A DNA stretch of 64,000 nt from Pezizomycotina sp. ARF18 (taxonomy: Eukaryota > Ascomycota), in contig AZLU01000160.1 in the NCBI GenBank assembly GCA_002224055.1, positions 33,252 to 97,251 of the forward strand, written 5' to 3'. The notes beneath the pieces are model-generated. The model was not told where the DNA came from and did no database searches. It worked only from the letters and a program-made list of their open reading frames with translations. Each line of letters starts with the position of its first letter. Within the stretch, counting starts at the first letter, position 1. The translations under genes and the position numbers were made by a program. Below, in pieces: positions 34,105 through 45,233 of this stretch.

Positions 34105-36200
34105 ATGCATCGAAGAGGCCTCCAGAAGGCGGGGAAGTTTATAGCTTCTTTCCTGCCGTTCCTACCCATAACATGCCTAGCCGAACCGATACTGCTCGAC
34201 CTCCGGCATGAACCTGAGGGAGGGTCACCGTTCGCGTCGCATCAGACGTCGCTGATCAAGCGGCAACAGCTGCTGGATACTTACATGACCTTCGTCGTAA
34301 GTGAGAGACTCTAGTGATGATGATGACGGGCTTCTACGGGATACTGATAATGTTGATTCTTGAAACAGCCGTCGCACAGTGAGTTTTATGTAAACATGGC
34401 GGTTGGTAAGTAAAGTAACCGTTTTTCTCTTATACTAATAATCAAAAATCTCTTTTGTGGAGGTGTTGAGTATTTCCTTCATTGCAACCTTTGCTGATAA
34501 AACTACACGCTTTCTGATAAACAGGCTCCCTGCCCAACAGATAAAATTCGCCGTGACGGTACTGGAAGATACATGGCTACCGGGACCATTACCGTCCGAC
34601 AACTACTGCAACGTCGATGTGTCCACTATGACGCTCCCGCAATACAACCTCTGCTACCAGTCCGAAGCATCGGGGACGTTCAACCCGTCGAAGTCGAATT
34701 CGTACAAAAACGAGACCGTCGTACAGACGTTCAACGCCAGCGTGACATACGTGCGTCCCATTTCTTCGCTCCGTCATGTTTTTGTGTCTGGTTATCTTAC
34801 TAATGGATTCTGTTTTTTTTTTTAGGCCTACGGCTACTACGGCATCGACAACTGGACCCTCGGCCAAACAAACATCAACAACGTGACCTTCGGCGTCGCG
34901 ACGAACTACTCCTTCTCGCCGCCGCTCGGTTTGGGCGTTTACCCGAACTTCGGCAGCAAGAGCGTCGAAACCCTCCCGCAGGCACTGAAGAGGCAAGGTC
35001 TTGTCGACATCGTCGCATACGGCGTGTACCTCAATGACTGGCGCGCAAACACCGGTCAACTATCCATCGGTTCCGTCGATATATCGAAGTACGACGGCGA
35101 CCTGCACACATTTGATCCACAGGTTCTTAATACCTTGGTTCCGCTGCAGGGATTGGACCTTGTCGCGGGTGGTAAGACGGCGAACCTGGCGCCGAGTTCG
35201 AAGTCGTATTTGACTACGATTCAGTTGGGAAATTCGGGGCTATACCTTCCGGATAACGTCATGACCGCGCTCGCGAGCCGCTATAACGGCAAGTACGACG
35301 CGAACTGGGGCGGTTACCTGTGCGACTGCTCTGAGGGAAACACGGACGATAAGCTGAAGTGGAACTTCGACGGTATCAGCGTTACCTCCCCATCGATCAG
35401 CTTATTATACCCGCGGTGTCGAAGAACGGAACCCGGTGGAAGTTACCAGGGAGTGATACGGACGCGTGTGAGTTGCGGATGGCGTCGTCCGCGCCGTTCG
35501 CGCCGATTAATTTCGGATTGGGCACGCCGTTTTTGAGGGGTGCGTATGCGGTGTTTGATTTTACGAATAATCAGACGAGCATCGCCCAGGCGAAGATCAA
35601 CGTTACGACACAGAATTTGGTTCCGATTAATGAGAGTTTGAAGCTTTTTAATCCGAAGGGGGACGGCGCAAACGTGCACACCATGTCCCTTCCCGTACCC
35701 ACGGTGACGGGAACCGGCGGTGCGACGAGCGGCGGTGCCAACCGGGGTGATAATGGTGGGGTTCAAAGTCACACACTGGAGCTATTGTCGGTGGTGTAGT
35801 CGGTGGCCTCGCTGTGCTCGCGCTGATCATCGGTGGTGCTTTACTATTCATTCACTTCAACAAGAAGAAGAACAAGGCAGCCGCTGATGCTGGTGCTGGT
35901 CAGGAATACCCACCCGTTCCTCCACCGGCTGCGGGAGCTGCTGCCGGTGCCGCTGGTGCGAGTAATGAGTATAAGGGGCATGAGAATAATCCTCCGCGAC
36001 CGGTTTCTGAACTGCCGAGCCCGATGTCACCGCCCCCGCCGCCAATTTCGCCCCCGCCGGGTGAATATGGGCAGCAAGGGCAGCAGAACTGGGGCAATCC
36101 GCAGCAGTACCAGCACCACGGGCACGGGTATCCGCAGGTGCCGCAGCCGCAGCAGTACACCCAGCAGCCAGATTATAGGCCGCCGGCGGAGATGCCGTAG
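34105..36200 (+). CDS. Membrane-anchored aspartyl-protease-like protein lacking both catalytic Asp
   Basis: The A1 pepsin fold is recognisable. The ATG at 34105 starts a signal peptide, then FYVNMAVGSLPN, two small introns, and FAVTVLEDTWLPG at the place where pepsins have the first D-T-G-S-S-D-T-W-L-P. Next come GSVDISKYDGDLHTF and TIQLGNSGLYLPD, where the second D-[ST]-G would be. Aligned residue by residue, both catalytic Asp are replaced (V and Q). Further on are APINFGLGTPFLRGAYAVFD, a Gly-rich stalk, a membrane segment (AIVGGVVGGLAVLALIIGGA), a basic stop-transfer sequence and a 110-residue Pro/Gln/Gly-rich cytoplasmic tail. Probably a non-catalytic surface protein. Frame slips occur at about 34530, 35400 and 35765. 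Confidence 0.8.
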
Positions 36201-36750
36201 TTCGTCCTGATGGTTTAGATAGCTGTAGGCAGTGAGTTGTAGAAGGAAAGCAAAGTGGTAGGAGGTGGAGGCGGGACAGGATTGTGGCGATCGAGAATGT
36301 AATTGTTTACTTCTCTTTTTTTGTATATCGCTTTCTTAGTCTTGCTTGTAAATACTTATTCTTTAGCGGCCATTTCGTCGTATTCAGCCCTTCGGATCTA
36401 TGCTTGAATTAATCTGCTTAGAAGATTTCATAACCGCAACAGATTTGTGACATAGGCGGACACGCCGGAATTTTTCAGTGCAATAAGCTATCTAGACCAT
36501 AATCGACGAACAGTTCAATGACAGGAATGGGTTTTTTAATATATCGGCTCAGTGGAAGGCGGCTTGTTAAAAGCCACGTACATGTCATGACTAAATGAGT
36601 GTCCGAAAACGATATGTAAAGAGTACATATCCTCTGGTTTTAAAGTAGAGCTAACAAGGTTATTTCATTCACTAGACGCAGTATCAGTCCGCGTTCAACA
36701 AACTTCCCTCACTGCAAGTTGTTAGTCAACTGCAATCCGAATCGTTCCAT

Positions 36751-37694
36751 CTAGATGAGATTCTTAGCCTTAAGAACCTGCGTGAGGGTAGCCTCCAGAT
36801 CTCCCTTAGGCAATCCCAAAGCAGCGCTCCACCTTACAGCGCTGCCCCCAAAGTCGCTGAAGCACCATGGCGCGTACGTCGATGCCGAAACTAATTTGGT
36901 ATACCCCTTAATTCTCGAAGTCGCCTTGAGCGACATCCTCGCGCCTTTGCTCGCCCAAAGCTTCAGAGGAAGCCCTAGTGATGATCAGTTTCTTACCAAA
37001 GAGGCTTTCGATAGCTTCGACGACTTGGTTCTGCGTCAAGTCGAATGAATGAACGCGAACGTGCTCGTTCTTAGTGAGGTCGAAGTGCTGCAGGACTGAG
37101 GCGATCGCCTGGACGACGGTCGCGACGTAGGTCGCGTCGAATCGCTCGTTGCCGGTGTCGAAGATGGTCACTTTGTTGTTTTCGAGCTCCCAGCCCATCA
37201 TGCCCTGGCCGAATTGGAGGACCTGCAAAAGTATGAAAAGCATAACTATAAGCATCTTAAATCTCATTTGAGCTTGTGGCTGGATACCTGGGGGGCGTGG
37301 GACAGAATAGAGAAGGACATACACCATCGAAGAAAGGTCCAGCATGCAAAGCGGTCCAAGTGAGACCAGTAGGTTCCTTCGCCTTGAGATACTGCACGAT
37401 CTCTTCCTTACCAGCGACGAACGCGACAAACTTCTCGACCTCTGGGAGGGAGGTATCGCCGCCGTATTCGCTGGGGAGGAAACGCTTCACGCCCGCCGCA
37501 ATGGCAGCATCAATGATATTCTTTTGATACCGGCAGCGAGCAGAGCGGCGAGAAGAGGAGGACCCAGGTTGCCGGAAGCCTGGATATTACCGTTATGTTA
37601 GCTTTGACTGATGGAAAGAGAGTTGGATATGTTGGTTGATGGGAAGGTTTGTTTGACCTACACCTACGACGGTGACATTCTTGATTTCCGTCAT
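36751..37694 (-). CDS. NmrA-like / isoflavone-reductase-like NAD(P)-binding protein, internally deleted
   Basis: The ATG at 37694 gives MTEIKNVTVVG, then an intron, then ASGNLGPPLLAALLAAGI, the Rossmann G-x-x-G-x-x-G start. It then jumps straight to KNIIDAAIAAGVKRFLPSEY, which in family members lies some 70 residues further on, so strands beta2 to beta4 are missing. The rest is regular: FVAGKEEIVQYLKAKEPTGL, HAGPFFDG, an intron of about 90 nt, FGQGMMGWELENNKVTIFDT, and a C-terminal helix ending TLTQVLKAKNLI. The reading frame also changes at the join near 37530 and near 36935. Family members are NAD(P)-dependent reductases or redox sensors. This copy is unlikely to bind the cofactor normally. 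Confidence 0.75.
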
Positions 37695-38898
37695 GATATT
37701 ATATTGAAGAGTTGATAGCTTAACAAGTGATACCGTGTTTTGAATCGCTGTTATCTGGATATTTCCATAAGTAGGAGGTAGTCTTTTGCTGCACCCAGTG
37801 AGTTATTTGAGTTGTTTGAGAGGTTCGAAGGAGCTATATTTATAGATTTCAACCTCCTAATGTTTGTTGTTCGGCCGGCATTCTCAACGGTTGGCATTGA
37901 GAGCCCTTCAACATGATTGCAATGCCTTAGATCTTGCAAAGAAGCCTCTTTGATGTCGTGATTGCATCTTCACATGGTTGAACAAATGCTGGGTAATCTG
38001 ACAAAAATTGATAGAAGCTTTTCACGCAACCATTACACCGAAGCAACGTGTTCTCTTTCATCTCTGAGCTATATGTACCTCTACGATTCGTAAGGGGATT
38101 AACGTAAACTTTTAGCATTGGCTGTAATAATGTAGGATATACCGAGGCAAGCGAGGACTTGCAAGATCTGACTCCATTTATCAAGCTTTATAGTGTAACA
38201 CAAAAAAGTGCGGTCGAGTTACACCGGTTCCAGAGACATGCTCGCAAGCCTGGGGTTGCAGTGGCGTTTCTTCGTGGAGTTTCCAAACCCCATCCGTGGT
38301 TAACGGGACCGGAGAGCTTCTGAGGTCTCGGATTCACCGTTTTTGCCGCGGGCGATTCTCCCAACTGCTCGGGAGATCTACTGAAGAGCGAGCTGAACGG
38401 AATTCTTTCTTGGAAAGGAATTTGTTTCCGAAGCCATCAATAGAGTCTTTTCCAACCTCCAGCGAACGCTCGCGAGCCCACAGAAGCAATACCGGGTCTT
38501 TAAACCTATTTGATTCCAGCTTCAGCTCATTCAACAATATGCTAAGTCGAAGCTTTTTGGCTAATAGATTCAAATCGGCAGAGCCGACCTCTTTATAATC
38601 AACTATTTTATATACTCATAGGGGAGTAAATACTATCAAAACAATTTCGTATTCGTCGACATGAATCTATTCGAACTATGAAGTGGTTAAAGCACTATAC
38701 CATTGATATTTTATTTCCTACTAAAGAAAACGTTTATTCAGCAGATACAGAGTCGAAGAGATGGTTGTAGTCCCAAACGATACGAGTATATATTAAGTAG
38801 AATGGATCAGCGGATATTAAATGTGAAGGAAGTTGTGTATCAGCGGAAGAGGTATTGTATCAGGTCCTTCTTACCTTTCCGCTTAACGCTATTTCAGT
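37695..38898. other. Intergenic, no gene seen
   Basis: No protein-like frame. Overlapping frames at 38296-38598 on both strands are shadows of each other without conserved features. Confidence 0.45.
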
Positions 38899-40600
38899 CT
38901 ATTCGTGGCGCAGGTCCGTGTGTTCTCGAATCTTCGACTCTCCCCACCCCTTCAGGGTTGTGATTTTAATACCGACGATAGCCGTTCTTCTCAGGTAATT
39001 CGAAGTGCCCCGCGGTTGAACATAAATATTCACAAGGCGTTCTAGACGGTCATCAGGCTCGAACCGAAGTTCGGCTGAAGGTTCATTGAACCCGAGCTGT
39101 CCCAGCGCCGTCCCATACTTGGGCGTTCCCGACCTATATTGTATCTTCAAGGCCCAATCTTGCCCAGCGTCCTCGAGGGGACGACGCTGCGAGCAATACT
39201 ACGCTCTGTTAGGGCCTAGACAGTGATACAGAATATGTCATCTAGCTCTGCGCTCGAGCGGTAATGAGGTAGACCACCAAGGCTCAGGCGACGCTCCTCA
39301 GGATATCCAGGGTGATATGTAATCTCGGCATTGAATATCACTGGAAGCTAATGCTCAGAAGCTTGGGGGTCCTATCAAGCGCTGAGAGTGCCCGTATCAG
39401 TACATCAAGCTGAGGCGCGGTGACAGCTTTGTAACAGGTTCCGACTCAGTTATCATGCCTATTGCGGTGAAGTAGTCGCCTTCTTTGGGAAAAACCACCT
39501 AATTATTCATATATATAAAAAAAGCGTTAGTCCTGAAGGTTCTACAACATTGGGTCGTTTTAGGGCCACATACTGAATAGAAAAAACCGTAGAACCCAGT
39601 AATGCGGAACCTGGGCTCAGAGGGTGTTGGGCCAACTTCTTCAATGACCATGACGTGCGCGTGAGCCTTCTGCTTAAGCTTGAATAAATCTATTGTTCTC
39701 AAAAGGTTATAGATCATATAATATGAAAGAAAATTTAAATAGGTCAAGAAGACTTTGCCTTAATTTACCGTTATGGCCGTCAAGGTATTGTCATAATGAT
39801 CCGTGTACAAGTCGAGACTGGCAATCCTTTCATTAAGGTCCGGGCACATGAAGAAATCTTCGAAATCTACCATATATAAAGGTGGAAACGAGAAGAGGGT
39901 GAGTGTGCTTGGCCATAGACGGAGGAAATCAAGTCCCGGGTCTGTTGACAGGTCTTCTGGGAATCCCTGGATGAGCAGGAGTGAAGACGTCGACATTCAA
40001 TCTTGAGTGCGCAACGATTGACGATGCTTTGTAATACAAGGCATGATTGATGTTATTTTCGAGCTCTGTTTACAAGTCAGTATTGTAGTTTTGATCAACT
40101 TGAAGTATTTGAGTGAAAATCCATACGTCGAAGCCAAAACACAATCTACGGATAGGATTGTCTGTACGTCGTGCCGCGAGCTCCGCAATAGCACAGTCGT
40201 TGTCAAGATTTCGTTCCGCTGCGAGCGGCCTCATCTTACCACCGGGGGCGGAAAACGCGATTTCATTGATCCCAAATGGGCTCACGGCGATCTTCAGAGC
40301 GAAAGATCTTGGGACATCGTAACGATGCTCACGTGTCGGAACAATAAAGCCGATCCCGCTTTCACTAGAGGAAGAGAATCATAGACCACTGGCAAACTCC
40401 ATTGCGTCCGAACCAGTGTATGAGATTCCAACTCTGGTCACGTTCGAGGGAATATCTATTAACCCCTCATAAAGCTTCTTGCTTCCCTCAAAGTAACCCT
40501 TATCCGTGTTGGACCTACTGACAGCGTTATACTGCGCCGATGCAAACAGTCCTTTCTCAAATATTCTGGTATGCTGCCAAAGATCAGAGATGTAGTGGGA
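38899..40600 (-). CDS. Uncharacterised multi-exon protein
   Basis: Several consecutive minus-strand segments look like one real protein split by introns and frame slips. From the N-terminal side: DKGYFEGSKKLYEGLIDIPS, VTRVGISYTGSDAMEFASGL, GIGFIVPTREHRYDVPRSFA, LKIAVSPFGINEIAFSAPGG, LCFGFDVW, DFEDFFMCPDLNERIASLDL, HAHVMVIEEVGPTPSEPRFR, APQLDVLIRALSALDR, GTALGQLGFNEPSAELRFEP and RTAIVGIKITT. Alternating hydrophobic residues suggest a beta-rich fold. The repeated I-x-[GF]-I-x-F style is reminiscent of C-terminal domains of fungal F-box proteins, but no F-box is seen and I would not assign a family. The two halves could be separate genes. Confidence 0.4.
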
Positions 40601-40837
40601 AGTTTGGGAATGTGATCAATATTAGTTGACGTGAGTTTGAAATATCAGAAATGACATCTGCAACTGCGCGACACAGGCTTTGGTTTCGTTTACGGTTCTT
40701 CCACGATCGGGGTTCTTTGCAGAAGCTACTCCATGATAAGGCCCACCGCAGCGATTAGGGGACATAGGCGCCGCAACATATCGCCGCGACATTGCTTGCT
40801 TTAGGGCGAGTTCCAGCGAAGAAAAAAACGAAGCAAA

Positions 40838-40951
40838 TGGGAACACCGCGGATCGAACGTGGGATCTTTCGAATCGGCGGGTCCACCTGAGCTTTCTTAG
40901 AACGCTCGGTGTAACTTCACTCGAACGTTCTCTCAACTAAGCTATGTCCCC
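40838..40951 (-). tRNA. tRNA-Phe (GAA)-like with a 41-nt intron
   Basis: Folding the minus strand by hand gives acceptor GGGGACA/TGTTCCC (7 pairs, one G-U), TA, D-arm GCTT..GAAC, anticodon stem TTCGA/TCGAA, anticodon GAA, then a 41-nt intron directly after position 37 as in eukaryotic tRNAs. The variable loop is AGATC and the T-arm CCACG-TTCGATC-CGCGG, with discriminator A. The mature length is 73 nt. The D and T stems each have one mismatch, and the D-arm differs from the usual GCTCAGTTGGGAGAGC by C->T and G->A changes only. It may be a mutated copy. Anticodon identity depends on the intron placement. Confidence 0.55.
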
Positions 40952-41034
40952 TTATTGGATTGTCGACTCAACATACGTTAAGACCTAAATAAAGCATCGA
41001 TCTGTGGGGATTTCACTATGCTTTCAATTATTAA

Positions 41035-41252
41035 CAAATTCTGCGAACTTCACAGAATTTACAACCCTCTCCCACTAAAATAATAAATTTCGTAGAATTT
41101 ACAAAATTTCACGGAAATTACTCGACCTTAATCTTACTAAAATCTGCGAAGTTAAAAAATTAAAAATTTCGCAAAATTTATATACAAATTCTATAAAATT
41201 TTTAATTTTTTAACTTCGCAGATTTTGCAACCTCAGGATTTCGCAGAATTTG
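41035..41252. mobile_element. MITE-like palindromic element
   Basis: Outer inverted repeats of 13 bp are exact: CAAATTCTGCGAA at 41035-41047 and its complement at 41240-41252. Inside is a perfect 31-bp inverted repeat, left arm 41139-41169 and right arm 41196-41226, around a 26-nt loop. Related TTCNCAGAATTT or TTCGTAGAATTT motifs recur through the element. There is no coding capacity. No clear target duplication was found. Confidence 0.6.
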
Positions 41253-41573
41253 AACAAGTCATAGTGTTGAAAGAATTGTGCTCTCAACCTAGAAGTTCAA
41301 CATATAATGAGGTATGGACAAAGGATTCCGATTTCCATCTCAATAGATAGCAAGACGTAAACGGCTATGCATGTTACAGATTACACAAAGGGATACTGAA
41401 ATGAAAACCATCTAGGATCATTTGAACTTCGTATTCGTGAAAGAATTTGATCTGATAAGCCCTATAATAACTATGAATTGACTTTTTTAATATACGATCA
41501 TTCAAAAGACAACAGAGCCTCCCAGAAGAGAAGAGATTATGAGAACACATCTTAGGTTTCGCGCGGTGTGAAG

Positions 41574-43987
41574 CTAGAAGTCGTGCTGGAGACAAAACTT
41601 GCCATACTTCTTGCCATCGACCACCACGGTGAAGATTGCCTCAGCGGACTTCAGGGTCATCTCAATAGTGATCGGGCAAAGGTAGTGCATCTTCCCGCTA
41701 ACGTACTTCGTACGGAATAACGACTTGGGAACGTCTACGATGTCGTATAGTAGGGTTCCAAGTTCATCAACTTCTGTTGGGAGGGAAGACGGTTAGCAGA
41801 ATATTGACTGATCTACATTGCTTCAATGAAAGGGAATCACGGTTTCTACGAGAAGGGAAAGGAGAGTCGTACTGTAGCTTTTGGCGTAATCTGGAGCGTC
41901 CTCAAACTTGCAGCCTTTGAGATGGATAGGGAAATTGTAGAAAGATCGTCTTCGTCGAAGGTCACGGAAGCGGGAAATTTCACCACCGATTCCTCCGTGA
42001 CATCTTGTCCCTAAAAGATTAGGTACCGTGTTAGTGAAAAAGATTACTTGCCTGAGTAGAAGTTCTAAATCTGTTGTTTGAGCGAAGCTTACTAATGGAG
42101 CCAACCATTCCATGCCTTGTGCAAACCGCTTGCCGAGGAAGACATCATTGTAACTCTCGTCCTCGCTATGCTTGCCGGGGACGAACTCCTTTCCTATCTT
42201 AAGTCCGTAGTGCGAACGCAGCTTGCGTGATCCTACGGTGGGGTTCAGACCTTGAAGAACTGCTCCACGGACAATCGCAGACCAACTATGTAACGAGATG
42301 GAGTAAGTATGAGACACAAACAAGCCATGGGTTGTTATTGAGATCACTTACGATTTTTCTGGATTGATGACGGTAAGAGGTGGACTCTGTTTCTTTCCCC
42401 AATCCTTGAGTCTATCGTACAGATACTGTGACTGCCCGAAACCACGACAAGAACTATAGTCTGATGCGAATTAGAATTGTGAGTAAGGATGACGTACTGC
42501 CCATGGGGCTTTTTCCGGCCCACATACCTTCAACTTGTTATTGCGATTGTTCTTCTTGGAGTTGTTGACTTGGACGCCGACTAAATCGATGACTTGATCC
42601 ACGACGGGGTCGAAGAGACCAGCCATATCATCACTAGCAGGGAAAATATCACCATTAGTTTCTGGAAGTGTAGATAATAAGGAAAAGGGGTCGGAAACTG
42701 ACCTGGTTAGATGTAATTCGTTGTCAAATATATTCATATCGTCGTCGTCATCCACATCGACCGGAAGTTCGATGACCCATTTATTCACGTTAGAGGTTCC
42801 GAACGTCCGCTTCAGGGCATCGAAGCGTTGCGCTAGCATGCTGCCTCTTCCCTTCCGCTTTGGGGTCCAAGTATTGACGTTATCGAAGGACGGTCCGATC
42901 CGGTCACGGAGGAGTTTGTGGAAGTTCTCATCAATATAGCTAGACCCACATTTATCGCCTACCACGACGATACAAAGAGAGAGTTAGTAAGAGATGTTAA
43001 GATGAAAGGGATGACGGTGTTTGTATACCTCCGCCTACAACGGACTCTTTGAGCTTTAGTGTTGGTGAAGTTGCGACGACTTCGTAGGTGATGAGATCCT
43101 ATTGAAAACAGTGAGTTCCTGCTACTTTGTCCTGTGATGCGTGACGAAGTTTTCTCGATAAACTTACGACGGTGCCGCCGCCAGCGTCGACAATGACGAA
43201 TTCCTCTCCGACCTCCATAGCCGTCATCGCACCATCGGATCGTAGATCTCCTTGAGTGCGTACAGTGCCGCGGCCTCGGGCTCAGATATAACCTTGATAG
43301 AATCGCCCGGCCTGCTGCCGAAGCCCGCCTTTTTGACAGCCGCCTTGGTGGCTTCCTGCGCTTTATGTTCCCATATAGCCGGAACAGTCACAATAAACTC
43401 GATCGGAGTAGAATAGAACGTCTCCGGAACCTGCTTCTCAAGCATGCTGAGGACGTGTTTGTAGAAAGGTTTTAGGTAGTCCGATGCAACCTCGAGAGCA
43501 TTCTTGCCGTCAGGAAGCGCGATGCGAGCATTCTGATTCCCGGCATCGGTAGATCTTCCGCGGTGACTGGAATTGGTCTTGGTGCCTCCGGTTTTGGGAT
43601 CTAATAGAAGCTTGAAGCGACTGTATATGGGAGAGTTTCCCTAGCCCCGGATCCCAATACGGCCGATGAGGTCGCCTCGTAGCCCCAGAGCGGATCCTCA
43701 CGTCCGGGCTGATAGCATATTTCCGTAGGAGCCTTCTCGTCGGCTTGGTTGATTTGACCAGGCCATTTTGTGATCACCTGAATCTCTTCTAGGAATGGTT
43801 TCGAGGTATGGCAGTATGCGGCACCTTTCATAAGGATTCACGAAAGTTAGCTTCACGTCCAGAGACTAGAGGTTTAGGGGAATACGATAGCCTCGGGACT
43901 AAATCTTTCTTACCGGAAATGTTGTTCGAAATCTATCCCCACGATGAAGCGATGCCTCTCCTGGTGTTGATCTAAATGATTTGGCAT
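41574..43987 (-). CDS. Hsp70-like ATPase of the HSPA12 type
   Basis: An actin-fold chaperone-like ATPase, probably cytosolic. The ATG at 43987 gives MPNHLDQ..RHRFIVGIDF, then the phosphate-1 loop (G-T-T-F), where one G is missing in the DNA. AYCHTSKPFLEEIQVITKWP follows, and later YSTPIEFIVTVPAIWEHKAQ, SIKVISEPEAAALYALKEIY, the phosphate-2 motif VIVDAGGGTVDLITYEV, IDENFHKLLRDRIG, and GGFGQSQYLYDRLKDWGKK (adenosine motif, again one G short). The end is VVVDGKKYGKFCLQHDF. At least six introns are visible. There is no canonical Hsp70 substrate domain or EEVD tail, as in HSPA12-like fungal proteins. The catalytic framework looks complete. Confidence 0.85.
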
Positions 43988-45233
43988 GTTCGTAAGGACA
44001 AGGTTGGGAAAAAAAAGTTGAGTCCTTGATCTGCTAAGAACGCTCAGAATGAAGCTGGAAAAGAAGAGGAAACAGCAATAGTGCTTGATGAGAATCGAGA
44101 AAAGAAAGAAAGTGTGATTTAGTTCATCATATTGAAAGTGACAGTCTTCTTGGTGACCCAATCTATCTCTTATCAGTAAGTCTCTGGATGATTTCCATGT
44201 GGGCTTAACGACCGGACAGACTCGGCGTGAAAACTTCTAGTCCCCTTATTCCTGCCTGGCATGAAACGACTCAAATCGGATCCACTGCGGCAGGAGCGAA
44301 CGTACGCCAAGGCTGAGAGATTCAAAAATAGATTCCACCCAGGGTTGTAAAAAGGGATACTGAGTTTTGTTCTCGATTGAGGCTATCCTTGCGGTTGGAA
44401 CAGAGTCCAAACAAGGCTTTCTATCATCGGGGGTTAAGGCTTTCGGCTGTTGAATCATAGGCATTTGTCACATCTGATCGGGGCAAAATCGAGCAACGTT
44501 TGAACCTCTCTTCTCTTGATCTATCTCCAGTGGCAAATATTGCAAGAATATAGCTCTCTTATCGACCACTCGAATATATCTTGAGCACGCGCGTCGTAGT
44601 GGTGTGTGTTCAATGCCGGATGCAAGCAAAACATTGGGTGAAGATACTGCAGTGAGGTCCACACCCACAGCCCCCACATCATCGCGGCGCAATCCTAGCA
44701 AACGAGGCTTTGGCCAGGGATGCATCCCGTACCTTCCATGTATCAAAGATGAAAGCCTTATGTACCATCTGTCAAAGCTTAGGAACTCTCGAGGAGCAGT
44801 AACAAATGCAAGGAAACAGGAAGGATTGATATTCGGCGGTTAGAAGCCTTTTCTTCAGCCGTGTGGGATCAGTCCACTAAGAATCCTGAACGTTGCGTTG
44901 TTGGCATTATCTTGTAGAAACTGGTGGAGAAGAAAGCGGGCTAGTTTTTTAATAGCCCTGGATGTGTCTGAACATGGGTGACAATTTTGAAAGCATGGCA
45001 ATTGTATGAAGGAAGCCTCTATGACGAGAATCTTCATCCTTGCCTAGGCTTCTTCCGACTGCCCTTATAGCCTACCACTGCTGATACCGGGACGAGTATT
45101 TCGTCCATAATTTCGCTTGCTGGACTACCAGTCTTCCAAATCCAACACCGAAGCATAACTTCACCTCAAGATCATCAAGCATTCTACGAAACCGCTATCA
45201 TATCACCGAGTTTTACGCGCATTCCTGTTATTG
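43988..45233. other. Intergenic between divergent genes
   Basis: Upstream region of the Hsp70-like gene (minus) and the coiled-coil gene (plus). A plus-strand frame at 44604-44843 and overlapping minus-strand frames have no recognisable features. Confidence 0.4.

Noticed and set aside
34105-36200. Active secreted aspartic protease
   Set aside because: Neither D-T-G nor D-[ST]-G is present where the fold motifs place them.
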